Assembly (NCBI RefSeq): GCF_000745895.1 | Contig: NZ_JQKE01000012.1 | Span: 1-62,448 of the forward strand | Direction of reading: 5' to 3' | Length of the DNA stretch: 62,448 nt | DNA from: Stenoxybacter acetivorans DSM 19021 | GTDB taxonomy: Bacteria; Pseudomonadota; Gammaproteobacteria; Burkholderiales; Neisseriaceae | Shown here: positions 20,881 to 32,328 of the stretch, one piece after another | Layout of the letters: every line of letters starts with the position of its first letter | How positions within the stretch are numbered: position 1 is the stretch's first letter | Made by a program: the position numbers and the translations under genes | Notes under the pieces: model-generated | What the model was told of the DNA's origin: nothing | Database searches by the model: none | What the model saw: the letters and a program-made list of their open reading frames with translations, nothing else

Positions 20881-21864
20881 TTAAGCAATGCGCGCTTGCA
20901 ATAAATCTTGCATATTTAATGCACCAACGGGGCGATTGCTGCTGTCCACCACCACCAAGCCGTTTACTTTGTTATTTTGCATGGTTTTCAGTGCTTCCAC
21001 CGCCAGCTGATTGGTGGTTACGGTAATGGGATTGCCGCCCATGATGTTTGCCATGTTCATGCCGATGAGGTGGTCTTCTCTTTGAAACAAGCGGCGCAAA
21101 TCGCCGTCGGTGAATACGCCTGATAATTTACCGTCAGGGTTGGTTATCACCAACATACCCAAGCCTTTTTCGCTCATGGTAACAATGGCTTGTTTTAAGG
21201 GCGTATCTTCACTCACCAACGGCAAGCGATCGCCGCCGTGCATAATGTCAGATACCGTGGTTAATAAGCGTTTACCCAAACTGCCTGCGGGGTGGCTCAA
21301 GGCAAAGTCATCGGAAGTGAAATGACGTGCGCGCAGTAAGGCAACCGTAAGCGCATCGCCCAAAACCAAAACGGCTGTGGTGCTGGAAGTGGGTGCCAAA
21401 CCGAATGGGCAGGCTTCTTGAGAAACGGCGGCAAGCAAATGAACATCGGCATATTGTGCCATGCGTGATTGCGGTTTGCCGGTAATGCAGATTAAATCCA
21501 CGTTTTTGCGTTTAATGGCAGAAATCATGGTGATGATTTCATCGTTTTCACCCGAATTGGAAATGGCAAGCATCACATCACCGTCCACAATCATGCCCAA
21601 ATCACCGTGTCCGGCTTCGGCGGGGTGAATAAAAAAAGCAGGGGTGCCGGTAGAAGCCAAAGATGCGGCAATTTTGCGGGCAATGTGTCCGCTTTTGCCC
21701 ATGCCTGTTACCACCACCCGCCCATGACATGCCAAAATGGTATCCACGGCATGGGCGAAATTTTCATCCAGCGAGGCACACACTTCGCGCACAGCGGCTT
21801 CTTCGGTTTCAAAAACGGCTTTCGCCCATTGTAAATAAGCGGTTTTGGTTTGTTGCTTTGTCAT
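20881..21864 (-). CDS. kdsD: arabinose-5-phosphate isomerase
   Basis: Converts ribulose 5-phosphate to arabinose 5-phosphate, the first step toward the KDO sugar of lipooligosaccharide. The 327 residues contain a SIS domain (about 35-170, GMGKSGHIARKIAASLASTG and the HPAEAGHGD loop) followed by two CBS domains (about 205-325). First gene of a three-gene unit with nudL and the CbiM-like gene. No kdsC follows it here. Confidence 0.95.
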   Translation of the reverse strand: MTKQQTKTAYLQWAKAVFETEEAAVREVCASLDENFAHAVDTILACHGRVVVTGMGKSGHIARKIAASLASTGTPAFFIHPAEAGHGDLGMIVDGDVMLAISNSGENDEIITMISAIKRKNVDLICITGKPQSRMAQYADVHLLAAVSQEACPFGLAPTSSTTAVLVLGDALTVALLRARHFTSDDFALSHPAGSLGKRLLTTVSDIMHGGDRLPLVSEDTPLKQAIVTMSEKGLGMLVITNPDGKLSGVFTDGDLRRLFQREDHLIGMNMANIMGGNPITVTTNQLAVEALKTMQNNKVNGLVVVDSSNRPVGALNMQDLLQARIA

Positions 21865-22007
21865 GATGCAACCTTTGTATTTTCATTTAATTTTAATGAT
21901 GCACAAATCATTGTTTAACTTTGGATTTGCTTGGTATTTTTGCTGATGATACACGCCTTGACTGCTGATTTAAACCCAGGCTGAAATTCGGTGTGAATGC
22001 GCTGAAT

Positions 22008-23027
<1,020 letters not shown>

Positions 23028-23220
23028 GGTTGGTTTGTGTTTTTTATTTTTTGTATTGTGCTGCGGTCAATATTGGCAGTATCTTGGCTGCACACACTTT
23101 GTTTTAAATTTACTGCCGATACTTGAATTATCGTTATTATAAAAGACAAAACGGTATTATTTCCGTTGTGTGCAGAAATAACACCGTTTATTCAATCAAT
23201 TTATTCAATCAATATTCAAT

Positions 23221-23568
23221 TTAAATCAAACCATTTTGCTCAAACGCCGGAAACAATACCCTTTCTTCAAAACGCACATGTGCCGTTAGCTTTTCTGCCA
23301 GCACTGCTGCATTTTCAGGCTGCCTGAAACATTGGCGCAGCTCTTGGTGCTCTTGCAGAAATTGTTCCTGTAAATGCACTTGATTGAGCTTGTGCCAATA
23401 CGCGGAAAATTGCCGCTCTTCTGCATCAAAATGCGCCAAAATGGCATCGCGTACTGCTTCAATTTGCGTTGTGTGATCGGCGTTCGGTTCGCGCCGAATG
23501 CAGTTGCACAAACTCAAAGCGGTGTGATGTTCGCGGGAAAAGTGGGCTAAATCGGGGTGTCGTTTCAT
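23221..23568 (-). CDS. hemerythrin-like HHE domain protein
   Basis: Small cytoplasmic four-helix protein, 115 residues. The pattern of metal ligands is visible: HFSREHHTAL, HFDAEERQF, FLQEHQEL and HVRFEERVLFPAFE. This suits a di-iron centre binding oxygen or nitric oxide. The ATG at 23568 is 11 bases after the guaA stop, so it is probably read from the guaA transcript; a further in-frame start at 23592 would overlap guaA. A DUS (23317-23328) lies within the gene. Confidence 0.75.
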   Translation of the reverse strand: MKRHPDLAHFSREHHTALSLCNCIRREPNADHTTQIEAVRDAILAHFDAEERQFSAYWHKLNQVHLQEQFLQEHQELRQCFRQPENAAVLAEKLTAHVRFEERVLFPAFEQNGLI

Positions 23569-23578
23569 GGTTGGCTGT

Positions 23579-25150
23579 TTATTCCCACTCAATCGTGGCA
23601 GGCGGTTTGCCGCTGATGTCGTAGGTTACCCGATTGATGCCGCGCACTTCGTTGATAATGCGGTTGGATACGCGGCCGAGTAAATCATAGGGCAGGTGCG
23701 CCCAGTGGGCAGTCATAAAATCACTGGTAATCACCGCCCGTAATGCCACCGCATATTCATAAGTGCGCCCGTCGCCCATTACCCCCACCGATTTCACCGG
23801 CAAAAACACGGCAAAGGCTTGGCTGGTTTTGTCGTACCAAGACACATTGTTTTCATCAACCGTATTGCGCAATTCTTCAATAAAAATATGGTCGGCACGG
23901 CGCAGTAAATCGGCATATTCGGCTTTAACTTCTCCCAAAATCCGCACACCCAAGCCGGGTCCGGGAAAGGGGTGGCGGTACACCATTTCCGGCGGCAACC
24001 CTAAGGCAATGCCCAATTCGCGCACTTCGTCTTTAAACAAATCGCGCAAAGGTTCAAGCAATTTTAAATTTAAGGTTTCAGGCAGCCCGCCGACATTGTG
24101 GTGGCTTTTAATGGCGTGTGCTTTGTTGGTTTTCGCGCCTGCGCTTTCAATTACATCGGGGTAAATAGTGCCTTGTGCCAGCCATTTGGCATTCACTCGT
24201 TTTTTTGATTCTTGCTGAAATACTTCCACAAATTCCGCACCGATGATTTTTCGCTTTTGTTCGGGGTCGGTAACGCCCGAGAGCTTGCTCATAAACGCTT
24301 CGGCGGCATCGGCATGAATCACATTTACGCCCAAATGTTTGCCGAACATTTCCATCACCATTTCGGCTTCTTTGTGGCGCAGTAAACCGTTGTCCACAAA
24401 CACGCAAGTCAATTGCGCACCAATGGCACGGTGAATCAGCGCGGCGGCAACCGATGAGTCCACACCGCCGGATAAACCCAGAATCACTTCATCGCTGCCC
24501 ACTTGTCTGCGAATTTTGGCAATGGCTTCATCAATGTAATTGGGCATGGTCCATGAGGGTTTGGCTTGGCAAATGTCCAGCACAAAACGATTCAGCAAAG
24601 CCTTGCCTTGTTTGGTATGGGTTACTTCGGGGTGGAATTGCACACCGTAAAACCGTTTATCGGCGTGTTCCATAATCGCAATCGGGCAGTTGGGGGTATG
24701 CCCCACCGCACGAAATTCAGGCGGCAAGGCGGTTACTTTGTCGCCGTGGCTCATCCACACGTCCAATTGATGGGGTTCGCCGTCGAAAATGCTGTCGGTT
24801 AAGGCATTGGCATCGGTTGCCACGCGGGCGTAACCGAATTCGCGCTGATCGCCCGGCGACACCGTGCCGCCCAATACGTATGCCATCCATTGCATGCCGT
24901 AGCAAATACCCAATACCGGTACACCCAAATCCAGCAAACCGCTTGCCGCTTGGTAATCGGAGTTGTAAACCGACATTGGGCTGCCTGAAAGAATAATGCC
25001 TGCGGGTGCAAAGGCTTTAATGTCTTCCAAAGACATATCAAACGGGTGTAATTCACAATACACATGCGCTTCACGTACACGGCGGGCGATGAGCTGGGTT
25101 ACTTGTGAACCGAAGTCCAGAATCAGAATTTTGTTTTGTGTTGTTGTCAT
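23579..25150 (-). CDS. guaA: GMP synthase (glutamine-hydrolysing)
   Basis: Converts XMP to GMP. The 523 residues comprise the class I amidotransferase domain (1-200, nucleophile in GICYGMQ, HPEVTHT), the ATP pyrophosphatase domain ([13 protein letters not shown]) and the dimerisation domain ending [18 protein letters not shown], the invariant C-terminus. The start [16 protein letters not shown] at 25150 is family-like. Confidence 0.98.
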   Translation of the reverse strand: MTTTQNKILILDFGSQVTQLIARRVREAHVYCELHPFDMSLEDIKAFAPAGIILSGSPMSVYNSDYQAASGLLDLGVPVLGICYGMQWMAYVLGGTVSPGDQREFGYARVATDANALTDSIFDGEPHQLDVWMSHGDKVTALPPEFRAVGHTPNCPIAIMEHADKRFYGVQFHPEVTHTKQGKALLNRFVLDICQAKPSWTMPNYIDEAIAKIRRQVGSDEVILGLSGGVDSSVAAALIHRAIGAQLTCVFVDNGLLRHKEAEMVMEMFGKHLGVNVIHADAAEAFMSKLSGVTDPEQKRKIIGAEFVEVFQQESKKRVNAKWLAQGTIYPDVIESAGAKTNKAHAIKSHHNVGGLPETLNLKLLEPLRDLFKDEVRELGIALGLPPEMVYRHPFPGPGLGVRILGEVKAEYADLLRRADHIFIEELRNTVDENNVSWYDKTSQAFAVFLPVKSVGVMGDGRTYEYAVALRAVITSDFMTAHWAHLPYDLLGRVSNRIINEVRGINRVTYDISGKPPATIEWE

Positions 25151-25193
25151 GATGTAATTGATTTGATTATTAAAATAAAATACATTAAAAAAG

Positions 25194-26060
25194 TTAATCC
25201 GCCGTGCGCGCTTCAGGCAGCCTGCCTGCCCAGTCGCACACAAATTGCCACGCCACGCGCCCCGAACGGCTGCCGCGCATCAGCGACCAATTTAAAGCCG
25301 CTTGGCGGGCGGTGTCGTCAAAGGGTAAATCGGCATCTTCCAGCCAGCTTTGCACCGCCGCCAGATAATCTTCTTGCGCAAACGGGTAAAAACTCAGCCA
25401 CAAGCCAAAGCGGTCAGACAACGACACTTTTTCTTCCACGGCTTCTTTTGGGTGAACTTCGCCGCGTATGCCGGTGCTGGCTTGGTTTTCGTCCATGTAT
25501 TCGGGCATTAAATGGCGGCGGTTGGACGTGGCATACACCAATACATTATTCAAGCGCAAAGACAAGCCGCCGTCTAAAGTGGTTTTCAGGGCTTTATACG
25601 CTTCATCGCCTTCTTCAAACGACAAATCATCGCAAAACACAATGAATTTTTCGGTACGCTGTGCCAATATGGTTAATAAATACGGCAGCGTCAGCAGATC
25701 GCTTTTATCCACTTCAATCAAGCGCAAGCCTTGTGCCGCGTATTCGTGCAGCAAGGCTTTGACCAGCGATGATTTACCTGTGCCGCGCGCGCCCGTCATC
25801 AATACATTATTGGCAGTGCGCCCAGCCAAAAACTGTTCGGTATTGCTTACCAATTTGCGCATTTGAGTATTCACTGCCGCCAAACGATTTAATGAAAACG
25901 TATGCGGGCGCGGTAAACTTTCCAACACGCCTTTGCTGCCGATTCTTTGCCAGCGATACGCCACGGCATTCCAATCGGGCTCAACCGTTTCGGGCGGCAG
26001 CCACGCATCTAAACGGCGCAGTACCGAAGCGGCTTGTTTTAAAAATTTATTCAATTTCAT
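25194..26060 (-). CDS. DUF815 family P-loop ATPase
   Basis: AAA-like ATPase of 288 residues with Walker [12 protein letters not shown] (about 90-100) and Walker [13 protein letters not shown]. The central region, with [23 protein letters not shown] and [18 protein letters not shown], is typical of DUF815. The biological role is not established. A DUS (25212-25223) overlaps its 3' end. The 301 bases upstream to ychF hold two further DUS copies and the ychF promoter. Confidence 0.85.
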   Translation of the reverse strand: MKLNKFLKQAASVLRRLDAWLPPETVEPDWNAVAYRWQRIGSKGVLESLPRPHTFSLNRLAAVNTQMRKLVSNTEQFLAGRTANNVLMTGARGTGKSSLVKALLHEYAAQGLRLIEVDKSDLLTLPYLLTILAQRTEKFIVFCDDLSFEEGDEAYKALKTTLDGGLSLRLNNVLVYATSNRRHLMPEYMDENQASTGIRGEVHPKEAVEEKVSLSDRFGLWLSFYPFAQEDYLAAVQSWLEDADLPFDDTARQAALNWSLMRGSRSGRVAWQFVCDWAGRLPEARTAD

Positions 26061-26158
26061 AAATCCATGTCTTTATTCAGGTGTTCAAGATTTTTTGTTT
26101 TGGATAATCGGATAATCTCATAACAAACATTGTATTGCCGAAATCATTTTATTTTTGC

Positions 26159-26267
26159 AGGCTGCCTGAAAAGCAGCGGCTGCATCGGGTTTGTACTGCA
26201 TGTTTGTACTGCATTGTAAACAATGGAATTGCTGCTTACAGCCGCTTACATAAGCAGGCTGCCTGAA
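26159..26267. repeat. two DUS copies in the DUF815-ychF gap
   Basis: AGGCTGCCTGAA is exact at 26159-26170 and 26256-26267, in the same orientation, in the divergent intergenic region. The intervening sequence repeats TTTGTACTGCAT imperfectly. Confidence 0.85.
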
Positions 26268-26316
26268 AACAGTACATTATACTATCCCGCGCCTCGCTAA
26301 AGCACAACCCGCCTTG

Positions 26317-26325
26317 TGCTACAAT
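26317..26325 (+). promoter_or_regulatory. extended -10 promoter of ychF
   Basis: TGCTACAAT is an extended -10 element 37 bases before the ychF start. No strong -35 is seen at the expected distance, which extended -10 promoters tolerate. Confidence 0.45.
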
Positions 26326-26361
26326 ATGCCCATTTTATTGACAGTTTTTTCAAGGAATAAC

Positions 26362-27453
26362 ATGAGTTTGAAATGCGGTATTGTCGGCTTGCCCAATGTC
26401 GGCAAATCCACTTTGTTTAACGCGCTGACCCAATCGGGTATTGAAGCGGCAAACTATCCGTTTTGCACCATTGAACCCAATGTCGGCATTGTCGAAGTAC
26501 CCGATCCGCGCATGGCGGCTTTGTCCGAAATCGTGAACCCGCAAAAAATTCAGCCGGCGATTGTGGAGTTTGTGGATATTGCCGGTTTGGTGGCGGGTGC
26601 CAGCAAAGGCGAGGGTTTGGGCAATCAATTTTTGGCAAATATCCGCGAAACCGATGCCATTGTGAATGTGGTGCGCTGTTTTGACGACCCCAATATTATC
26701 CATGTGGCGGGTAAAGTTGATCCGATTAATGACATTGAAGTCATCGGCACTGAATTGGCACTGGCGGATTTGGCAAGCGTGGAAAAAACCTTGATTCGCG
26801 AAGGAAAACGGGCAAAATCAGGTGATAAAGAAGCACAAAAATTGGTGTCTGTATTGGAAAAATTGCAGCAGCATTTACTTTCAGGCAGCCCAATCAGGGC
26901 TGCGGGATTGAGTGATGACGAATTAATGGTGATTAAACCCTTGTGTTTGCTTACTGTTAAACCCGCGATGTATGTTGCCAATGTTGCTGAAGACGGCTTT
27001 GAGAATAATCCGTATTTAGACGAGCTCAATGCGTTTGCCGCCAAAGACAATGCACCTGTGGTGGTGCTGTGCGCTGCTATGGAAAGTGAAATTGCCGAAT
27101 TAGATGATGCCGACAAAGCCGAATTCTTAAGCGAAATGGGTTTGGCAGAACCGGGTTTAAACCGCTTAATCCGCACGGGCTACGAATTGTTGGGCTTGCA
27201 AACCTATTTTACCGCCGGTGTGAAAGAAGTACGCGCTTGGACGATACACAAAGGCGACACCGCCCCGCAAGCGGCGGGCGTGATTCATACCGATTTTGAA
27301 CGCGGCTTTATTCGTGCCCAAGTGATTGCTTATGATGATTTTGTCAATTTGGGCGGTGAAACACGTGCCAAAGAAGCAGGCAAAATGCGCGCCGAGGGTA
27401 AGGAATATGTGGTGCAAGACGGCGATGTGATTCATTTCTTGTTTAATGTGTAA
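26362..27453 (+). CDS. ychF: redox-regulated ATPase YchF/OLA1
   Basis: Obg-family P-loop protein that prefers ATP and associates with ribosomes. The 363 residues include G1 [15 protein letters not shown]3 [17 protein letters not shown] and the C-terminal TGS domain (about 278-361). The start at 26362 follows AAGGAA and gives the standard MSLKCGIVG opening. A DUS-like word lies inside the gene near 26881. fmt follows after 16 bases. Confidence 0.97.
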   Translation: MSLKCGIVGLPNVGKSTLFNALTQSGIEAANYPFCTIEPNVGIVEVPDPRMAALSEIVNPQKIQPAIVEFVDIAGLVAGASKGEGLGNQFLANIRETDAIVNVVRCFDDPNIIHVAGKVDPINDIEVIGTELALADLASVEKTLIREGKRAKSGDKEAQKLVSVLEKLQQHLLSGSPIRAAGLSDDELMVIKPLCLLTVKPAMYVANVAEDGFENNPYLDELNAFAAKDNAPVVVLCAAMESEIAELDDADKAEFLSEMGLAEPGLNRLIRTGYELLGLQTYFTAGVKEVRAWTIHKGDTAPQAAGVIHTDFERGFIRAQVIAYDDFVNLGGETRAKEAGKMRAEGKEYVVQDGDVIHFLFNV

Positions 27454-27469
27454 TGGGTTTTAAACAGTG

Positions 27470-28408
27470 ATGAAACCACGAGTCATTTTTGCCGGTACAC
27501 CGGATTTTGCCGCCGCCGCCTTAACCGCTGTTGTTGAAGCGGGTTTTGATGTGCCTTTGGTGCTGACGCAGCCTGACCGCCCCAAAGGGCGCGGCATGGC
27601 ATTGCAAGCCAGTGCCGTAAAACAGACCGCCGAACGGCTGGGTTTGCCCGTGGCGCAGCCGACAACCTTGCGCACACCTGAAGCCGCAGATTTATTGGCC
27701 GCACAACGCGCCGATGTGATGGTGGTGGCAGCCTACGGCTTGTTGCTGCCTGAAAATATCCTCAACATTCCGCGCAAAGGCTGCCTGAATATCCACGCAT
27801 CATTGCTGCCGCGCTGGCGCGGGGCTGCACCCATTCAGCGAGCCATTGAGGCGGGTGATGCGCAAACCGGCGTGTGTATTATGCAAATGGACAAAGGCTT
27901 GGATACCGGCGGTGTTGTCAGCCGCCATGTGTATCACATTCAACCATTTGACACCGCACAAACCGTACACGATGCTTTGGCAAAAATCGGCGCACACGCC
28001 ATTGCGGCGGATTTACACCGTTTGGACGATTTGCAAGCCGTACCGCAAGACGGCAGCAATGCCACATACGCGCCGAAGCTCAGTAAAGCCGAAGCCGAAA
28101 TGGATTGGACGCAACCTGCCGATGTATTGGCACGGCGGGTACGGGCATTTAATCCTGTGCCAGGGGCATGGACAACGCATCAGGGAAAAATACTGAAGAT
28201 TTGGCAAGCCGAAGCGGTGAACGGTAAAGGCAAAGCAGGTGAAGTACTGCTTTGTCAAAATCAATGTGTGGTTGCCTGCGGTGAAAAAGCATTGTCTTTA
28301 CAAGTGGTGCAGCCTGCCGGCGGCAAACCGATGCCGATTGGTGCATTTTTGGCAGGAAACCGTGTGGAAGCAGGGCAGGTTTTTGCATACAGGAATACCA
28401 ATCCATGA
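27470..28408 (+). CDS. fmt: methionyl-tRNA formyltransferase
   Basis: Formylates initiator Met-tRNA using 10-formyltetrahydrofolate. The 312 residues contain the catalytic region NIHASLLPRWRGAAPIQRA, in which Asn, His and the SLLP loop are intact, and the oligonucleotide-binding-like C-terminal domain. An in-frame GTG lies one codon upstream; the ATG at 27470 is preferred. It overlaps rsmB by four bases (ATGA). An exact DUS lies at 27778-27789, within the coding region. def is not adjacent. Confidence 0.97.
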   Translation: MKPRVIFAGTPDFAAAALTAVVEAGFDVPLVLTQPDRPKGRGMALQASAVKQTAERLGLPVAQPTTLRTPEAADLLAAQRADVMVVAAYGLLLPENILNIPRKGCLNIHASLLPRWRGAAPIQRAIEAGDAQTGVCIMQMDKGLDTGGVVSRHVYHIQPFDTAQTVHDALAKIGAHAIAADLHRLDDLQAVPQDGSNATYAPKLSKAEAEMDWTQPADVLARRVRAFNPVPGAWTTHQGKILKIWQAEAVNGKGKAGEVLLCQNQCVVACGEKALSLQVVQPAGGKPMPIGAFLAGNRVEAGQVFAYRNTNP

Positions 28409-29655
28409 GCATGGTACGGGCGCAAAAGCTGGCAGCACAAACCTTGCTGGCGGTGGAACAAAGGCGTAATTTAAGCGATGTTTTGACTGAAACCGCCGCA
28501 CAATGTGCGCTTTCTGCCGCCGAAAAAGGCGCGTGGTACGATTTTGCCTATGGTTGTTTGCGTTATCGCGGTTTATTGCGGCAGCTGTTGGCTCAAATGC
28601 TCAAACAATCGGCACACCGCGATATTGAAACCTTGCTGTGTGTGGCGTTGTATCAATTGCTTTATACCCGTAATGCGCCCTATGCCGTGGTCAATGAAGC
28701 AGTTAATAATGCCGCTGCCATACAAAAAGGGCGATACAAGCATTTGGTGAATGCGGTGCTGCGCCGCTTTTTGCGTGAACAAGATGCCTTGCTGAATCAG
28801 GCCTTGGGTGATGAAACCGCACAATACAATCTGCCTGCTTGGTGGCTGCGCCGTCTGCGCCGAGATTATCCGCAAGCATGGCAAACGATTATCCATGCTT
28901 ACCAACAACACCCGCCGCTGACATTACGGGTTAATCGGCGGCATCACACCGCAGAAAGTTATTTGGATTTGCTTCAGGCAGCCGATATGAATGCGCAGAT
29001 ATTGGATAAATACGCATTAACATTAAGCGAAGCATCGGCGGTGCATCAGCTGCCCGGATTTGAACAAGGCTGGGTGTCGGTGCAAGACTTCGGCGCACAG
29101 CAAGCCGCGCCTTTGCTTAATCCGCAAAAAGGCGAGCGGGTTTTAGATGCCTGCGCCGCGCCGGGCGGCAAAACGGGGCATTTGCTGGAATGGGCTGATT
29201 GTGATGTTACTGCACTGGATATTGATGCCGAACGATTGGTGCGTGTGCGCAGCAATATAAACCGATTGGGATTTCAAGCGTCAATTCATTGCGCTGCCGC
29301 ACAAAATCTGTCTGCATGGTATGATAATCAGCTTTTTGATGCCGTGCTGGCAGATGTGCCGTGTACCGCATCTGGCGTGGTCAAACGCCACCCCGATATT
29401 AAGTGGCTGCGCCGTGAACAAGATGCTGCGCAAACCGCTGCGCAACAAGTGCCGCTGCTTGATGCGCTGTGGCAAGTATTGAAATCGGGCGGGCGTCTGC
29501 TGCTGGCAACCTGCTCTGTTTTTCAGGAAGAAAACCAAACTCAGCTGGCGCATTTTTTACAACGCCATGCCGATGCCGATTGCCGTGAAACCCGAGTGCT
29601 ATTACCAAGTGAACAACAAGATGGTTTTTTCTACGCGCTTATTCACAAAAATTAG
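28405..29655 (+). CDS. rsmB: 16S rRNA m5C967 methyltransferase
   Basis: Methylates cytosine 967 of 16S rRNA. The 416 residues have an N-terminal NusB-like domain (1-140) and a C-terminal SAM domain with DACAAPGGKTGHLLE, the catalytic-pair motifs VPCTASG and ATCSVF, and DIDAERL for cofactor binding. Start codon overlaps the fmt stop, and its 3' end overlaps the next gene by 35 bases. Confidence 0.96.
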   Translation: MSMVRAQKLAAQTLLAVEQRRNLSDVLTETAAQCALSAAEKGAWYDFAYGCLRYRGLLRQLLAQMLKQSAHRDIETLLCVALYQLLYTRNAPYAVVNEAVNNAAAIQKGRYKHLVNAVLRRFLREQDALLNQALGDETAQYNLPAWWLRRLRRDYPQAWQTIIHAYQQHPPLTLRVNRRHHTAESYLDLLQAADMNAQILDKYALTLSEASAVHQLPGFEQGWVSVQDFGAQQAAPLLNPQKGERVLDACAAPGGKTGHLLEWADCDVTALDIDAERLVRVRSNINRLGFQASIHCAAAQNLSAWYDNQLFDAVLADVPCTASGVVKRHPDIKWLRREQDAAQTAAQQVPLLDALWQVLKSGGRLLLATCSVFQEENQTQLAHFLQRHADADCRETRVLLPSEQQDGFFYALIHKN

Positions 29656-30223
29656 CCTGTTGCTGTGCAGCTTATTTTTGCTGTTGCTGATGCCGCAGGC
29701 ACGTGCCGATGATATTAGCCCCGTGCGTAACCAAGCCTTACGCACCAATGGGGGGCAATTGCTCATCAGCACCCGCTTTCATACACAGTTGCCTGAAACC
29801 TTGCAGCAGGCATTATTGAACGGTGTGCCGATTACTTTCGACTTAAGCTGGCGGCTCACCGAACCATCGCTGACGGCGTACCGCTATCGCATCAGCCATT
29901 TATTTAATCGCAGCGACACCATTCAATACCGCCTTTCTTACCACCCGATTACGCGCCGCTACCGTGTCAGCATCGGCACTTTTTCTACAGAATATATTAA
30001 TCTGGATGCCGCACTCAAAGCCGTGGGCGCGGCTGCCAATTGGCGGGTATTGGCAGAAGAGGCGTTATCTGACGTTGCCTTGTCTGATATTGAAGCACAG
30101 ACGCGATTGAAATTGAGTACGGCGCAATTGCCGAAACCTTTTCAAATTAATGTATTGTCTTCCGGTGATTGGCAATTGGATTCCGGCTGGCACAATTTAA
30201 GCATTGAAGAAGAAGTGAATTAG
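29621..30223 (+). CDS. DUF4390 secreted protein, NtrYX partner
   Basis: Protein of 200 residues with a signal peptide (about 1-30, cleaved near QARA). DUF4390 proteins are small periplasmic proteins found directly before ntrY in betaproteobacteria; their function is unknown. The start at 29621 lies within the 3' end of rsmB and the stop is 2 bases before ntrY, so translation of this chain of genes is coupled. It may act as the periplasmic input for the kinase, which is inference from position. Confidence 0.8.
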   Translation: MVFSTRLFTKISLLLCSLFLLLLMPQARADDISPVRNQALRTNGGQLLISTRFHTQLPETLQQALLNGVPITFDLSWRLTEPSLTAYRYRISHLFNRSDTIQYRLSYHPITRRYRVSIGTFSTEYINLDAALKAVGAAANWRVLAEEALSDVALSDIEAQTRLKLSTAQLPKPFQINVLSSGDWQLDSGWHNLSIEEEVN

Positions 30224-30225
30224 CC

Positions 30226-32328
30226 ATGCCGCGCTCTTTGTTGATTGCTGTATTGCTGAGCTTATTCACATTATTGATACTCACTGCCGCAACGGGCAGC
30301 AGCGGTTTACTGGCGGATTATTTTTGGTGGATATTCAGTTTTGGCGCGGTATTGTTATTGGTGTTGCTGGCGTGGACAATACTCTATGCCCGCCAGTTAT
30401 TTCACACCAAACGCCGGCAAGCATTCGGTTCGCAAATTGCACGGCGGCTGGCACTGATGTTTACCCTGATTGCGGTGTTGCCGGGTTTGTTTTTGTTTGG
30501 TGTATCAGCCCAATTTATCAGCCACAGTATTAATTCTTGGTTTGGTAACGATGTTGCCGAAGCCCTGGACCGCAGCTTGAATTTAAGCCAATCGGCTCTG
30601 GATTTTGCGTCGGACAACAGTTTTCGCCGTGCCGCTGCTGTGCAAGTTCAGCTGATTGCCGCTGTGAGTATGGGGACAACGGCAGATTCTGTGCTGCATG
30701 AATACGGGAAAACCGAGGCATTCAGCCAATTGCAGCTGGTGCGCCTAACGGATTTACATATTCAGGCAGCCTATAACCCGCAAAATTTATCCAATCCCGA
30801 AATAAGTCAGGAAAGTTTAAAAGAACTGACCCAAACCGGTTCTTTGAGTGAACGCGAAAACATCAACCATGTGTTATACGCACAAGGCTGGTTGATGCTG
30901 CCTGAAAACGGTGAATCCCTCGCTTTATTTTTCAGGCAGCCTATTCCGAAAAATGTGGCGGAAGATGCCACTTTAATTGAGCTGACCCGCGCCAAATACG
31001 CCGAACTCAAATATGCCAAACGCGGGTTGCAGATTTTTTTCCTGATGACCTTGTTCATGGCAACCTTGCTGGCGGTGATGTTGTCTTTATTGCTGGCACT
31101 TTATTTTACCAAGCGTTTTTCTGCACCGATTCTGTCTTTGTCGGAAGGCGCGTTGGCAGTGGCACGCGGCGATTTAAGTCAAAAACGTCCTATTTTTCAT
31201 GATGATGAATTGGGTAATCTCACCAAATTATTCAATCACATGACCGAGCAGCTGCGGGGTGCGCATGAACAGCAAACCGCCGCCCGCTTGTATCTGGAAC
31301 ATGTTCTTAACAGCCTGAATACCGGCGTGATTACATTCGACAGTAAAGGCTGCCTGAAAACCCACAACCACAAAGCGCAAGTGATTTTGGGGCAAGACTT
31401 GGATAAATTGGTACAGCAAAATATTGACGAAATTGCCGCTGCTTCGCCGCAAATGTGGTTAATTGCCGAAGTGCTGAATGCTTTTTTGGCAACCGAAAAT
31501 CAAGAAAACCCGATTCAGCTCACCTACAACCGTGAAGATGATGCGGTTATCTTAATCGGCAAAGCCACCGAGCTGCCCACCGATGGCGGTAAAGATACCG
31601 TATTGGTATTTGACGATGTAACCGCGCTGATACGCGCTCAAAAAGAAGCCGCTTGGGGTGAAGTGGCGCGGCGTTTGGCGCATGAAATCCGCAATCCGCT
31701 CACCCCGATTCAATTATCGGCAGAGCGATTGGCGCATAAATTGAGCGGTAAACTCAATGAAGCAGATGCGCATATCTTAATGCGCAGCACCGATACCATT
31801 GTCAAACAAGTATCGGCAATGAAAGATTTGGTGGAAGCATTCCGCAATTATGCCCACGCCCGCACATTGAATTTAACTTTATTGGACATCAATGAATTGA
31901 TACAAGAAATTCTGGTGTTGTATGAAAGCGGGCATTGTACATTTTTGGTTAATTTAAGTAATATGCCATTGTTAATATATGCCGACAACGGCGCAATGCG
32001 TCAAGTATTGCACAATGTATTAAAAAATGCGGCGGAAGCCGCTGCCGTTGATGCCGAGCCCACAGTATTGGTAAGCACTCAAGCAAAAGACAAAACCGCT
32101 GTCATTGCCATTAGCAACAACGGCAAGAATTTCAGCCAAGACATGCTGGCGCGGGCATTTGATCCCTATATCACCGACAAAAACGGCGGCACGGGTTTGG
32201 GTTTGCCTGTGGTGAAAAAAATTGTAGAAGAACACGGTGGGCGTGTACAAATCAATAATCTGCCCGAAGGACGTGCATGTATCAAAATAACTTTACCTTT
32301 AGCCGGTGAATCAAATGCGAAGCAGTGA
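30226..32328 (+). CDS. ntrY: NtrY-type sensor histidine kinase
   Basis: Membrane-bound kinase of 700 residues. Order: two N-terminal helices (about 5-55), a third near 85, a periplasmic stretch, a helix near 268-295, HAMP (about 300-350), PAS (about 365-460), then the kinase with phospho-acceptor His 486 in LAHEIRNPLTPIQL and the ATP-binding motifs NVLKNAAEAA and GGTGLGLPVVKKIVEEHGG. In N. gonorrhoeae NtrYX is reported to affect respiratory enzymes. Three exact DUS copies (30764, 30931, 31347) lie inside it. Confidence 0.93.
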   Translation: MPRSLLIAVLLSLFTLLILTAATGSSGLLADYFWWIFSFGAVLLLVLLAWTILYARQLFHTKRRQAFGSQIARRLALMFTLIAVLPGLFLFGVSAQFISHSINSWFGNDVAEALDRSLNLSQSALDFASDNSFRRAAAVQVQLIAAVSMGTTADSVLHEYGKTEAFSQLQLVRLTDLHIQAAYNPQNLSNPEISQESLKELTQTGSLSERENINHVLYAQGWLMLPENGESLALFFRQPIPKNVAEDATLIELTRAKYAELKYAKRGLQIFFLMTLFMATLLAVMLSLLLALYFTKRFSAPILSLSEGALAVARGDLSQKRPIFHDDELGNLTKLFNHMTEQLRGAHEQQTAARLYLEHVLNSLNTGVITFDSKGCLKTHNHKAQVILGQDLDKLVQQNIDEIAAASPQMWLIAEVLNAFLATENQENPIQLTYNREDDAVILIGKATELPTDGGKDTVLVFDDVTALIRAQKEAAWGEVARRLAHEIRNPLTPIQLSAERLAHKLSGKLNEADAHILMRSTDTIVKQVSAMKDLVEAFRNYAHARTLNLTLLDINELIQEILVLYESGHCTFLVNLSNMPLLIYADNGAMRQVLHNVLKNAAEAAAVDAEPTVLVSTQAKDKTAVIAISNNGKNFSQDMLARAFDPYITDKNGGTGLGLPVVKKIVEEHGGRVQINNLPEGRACIKITLPLAGESNAKQ
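30764..31358. repeat. three DUS copies inside ntrY
   Basis: TTCAGGCAGCCT is exact at 30764-30775 and 30931-30942, and AGGCTGCCTGAA at 31347-31358. In-gene DUS are usually spread thinly; three within 600 bases of one coding region is dense, and all fall in the region between the sensor and PAS segments. Confidence 0.85.
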
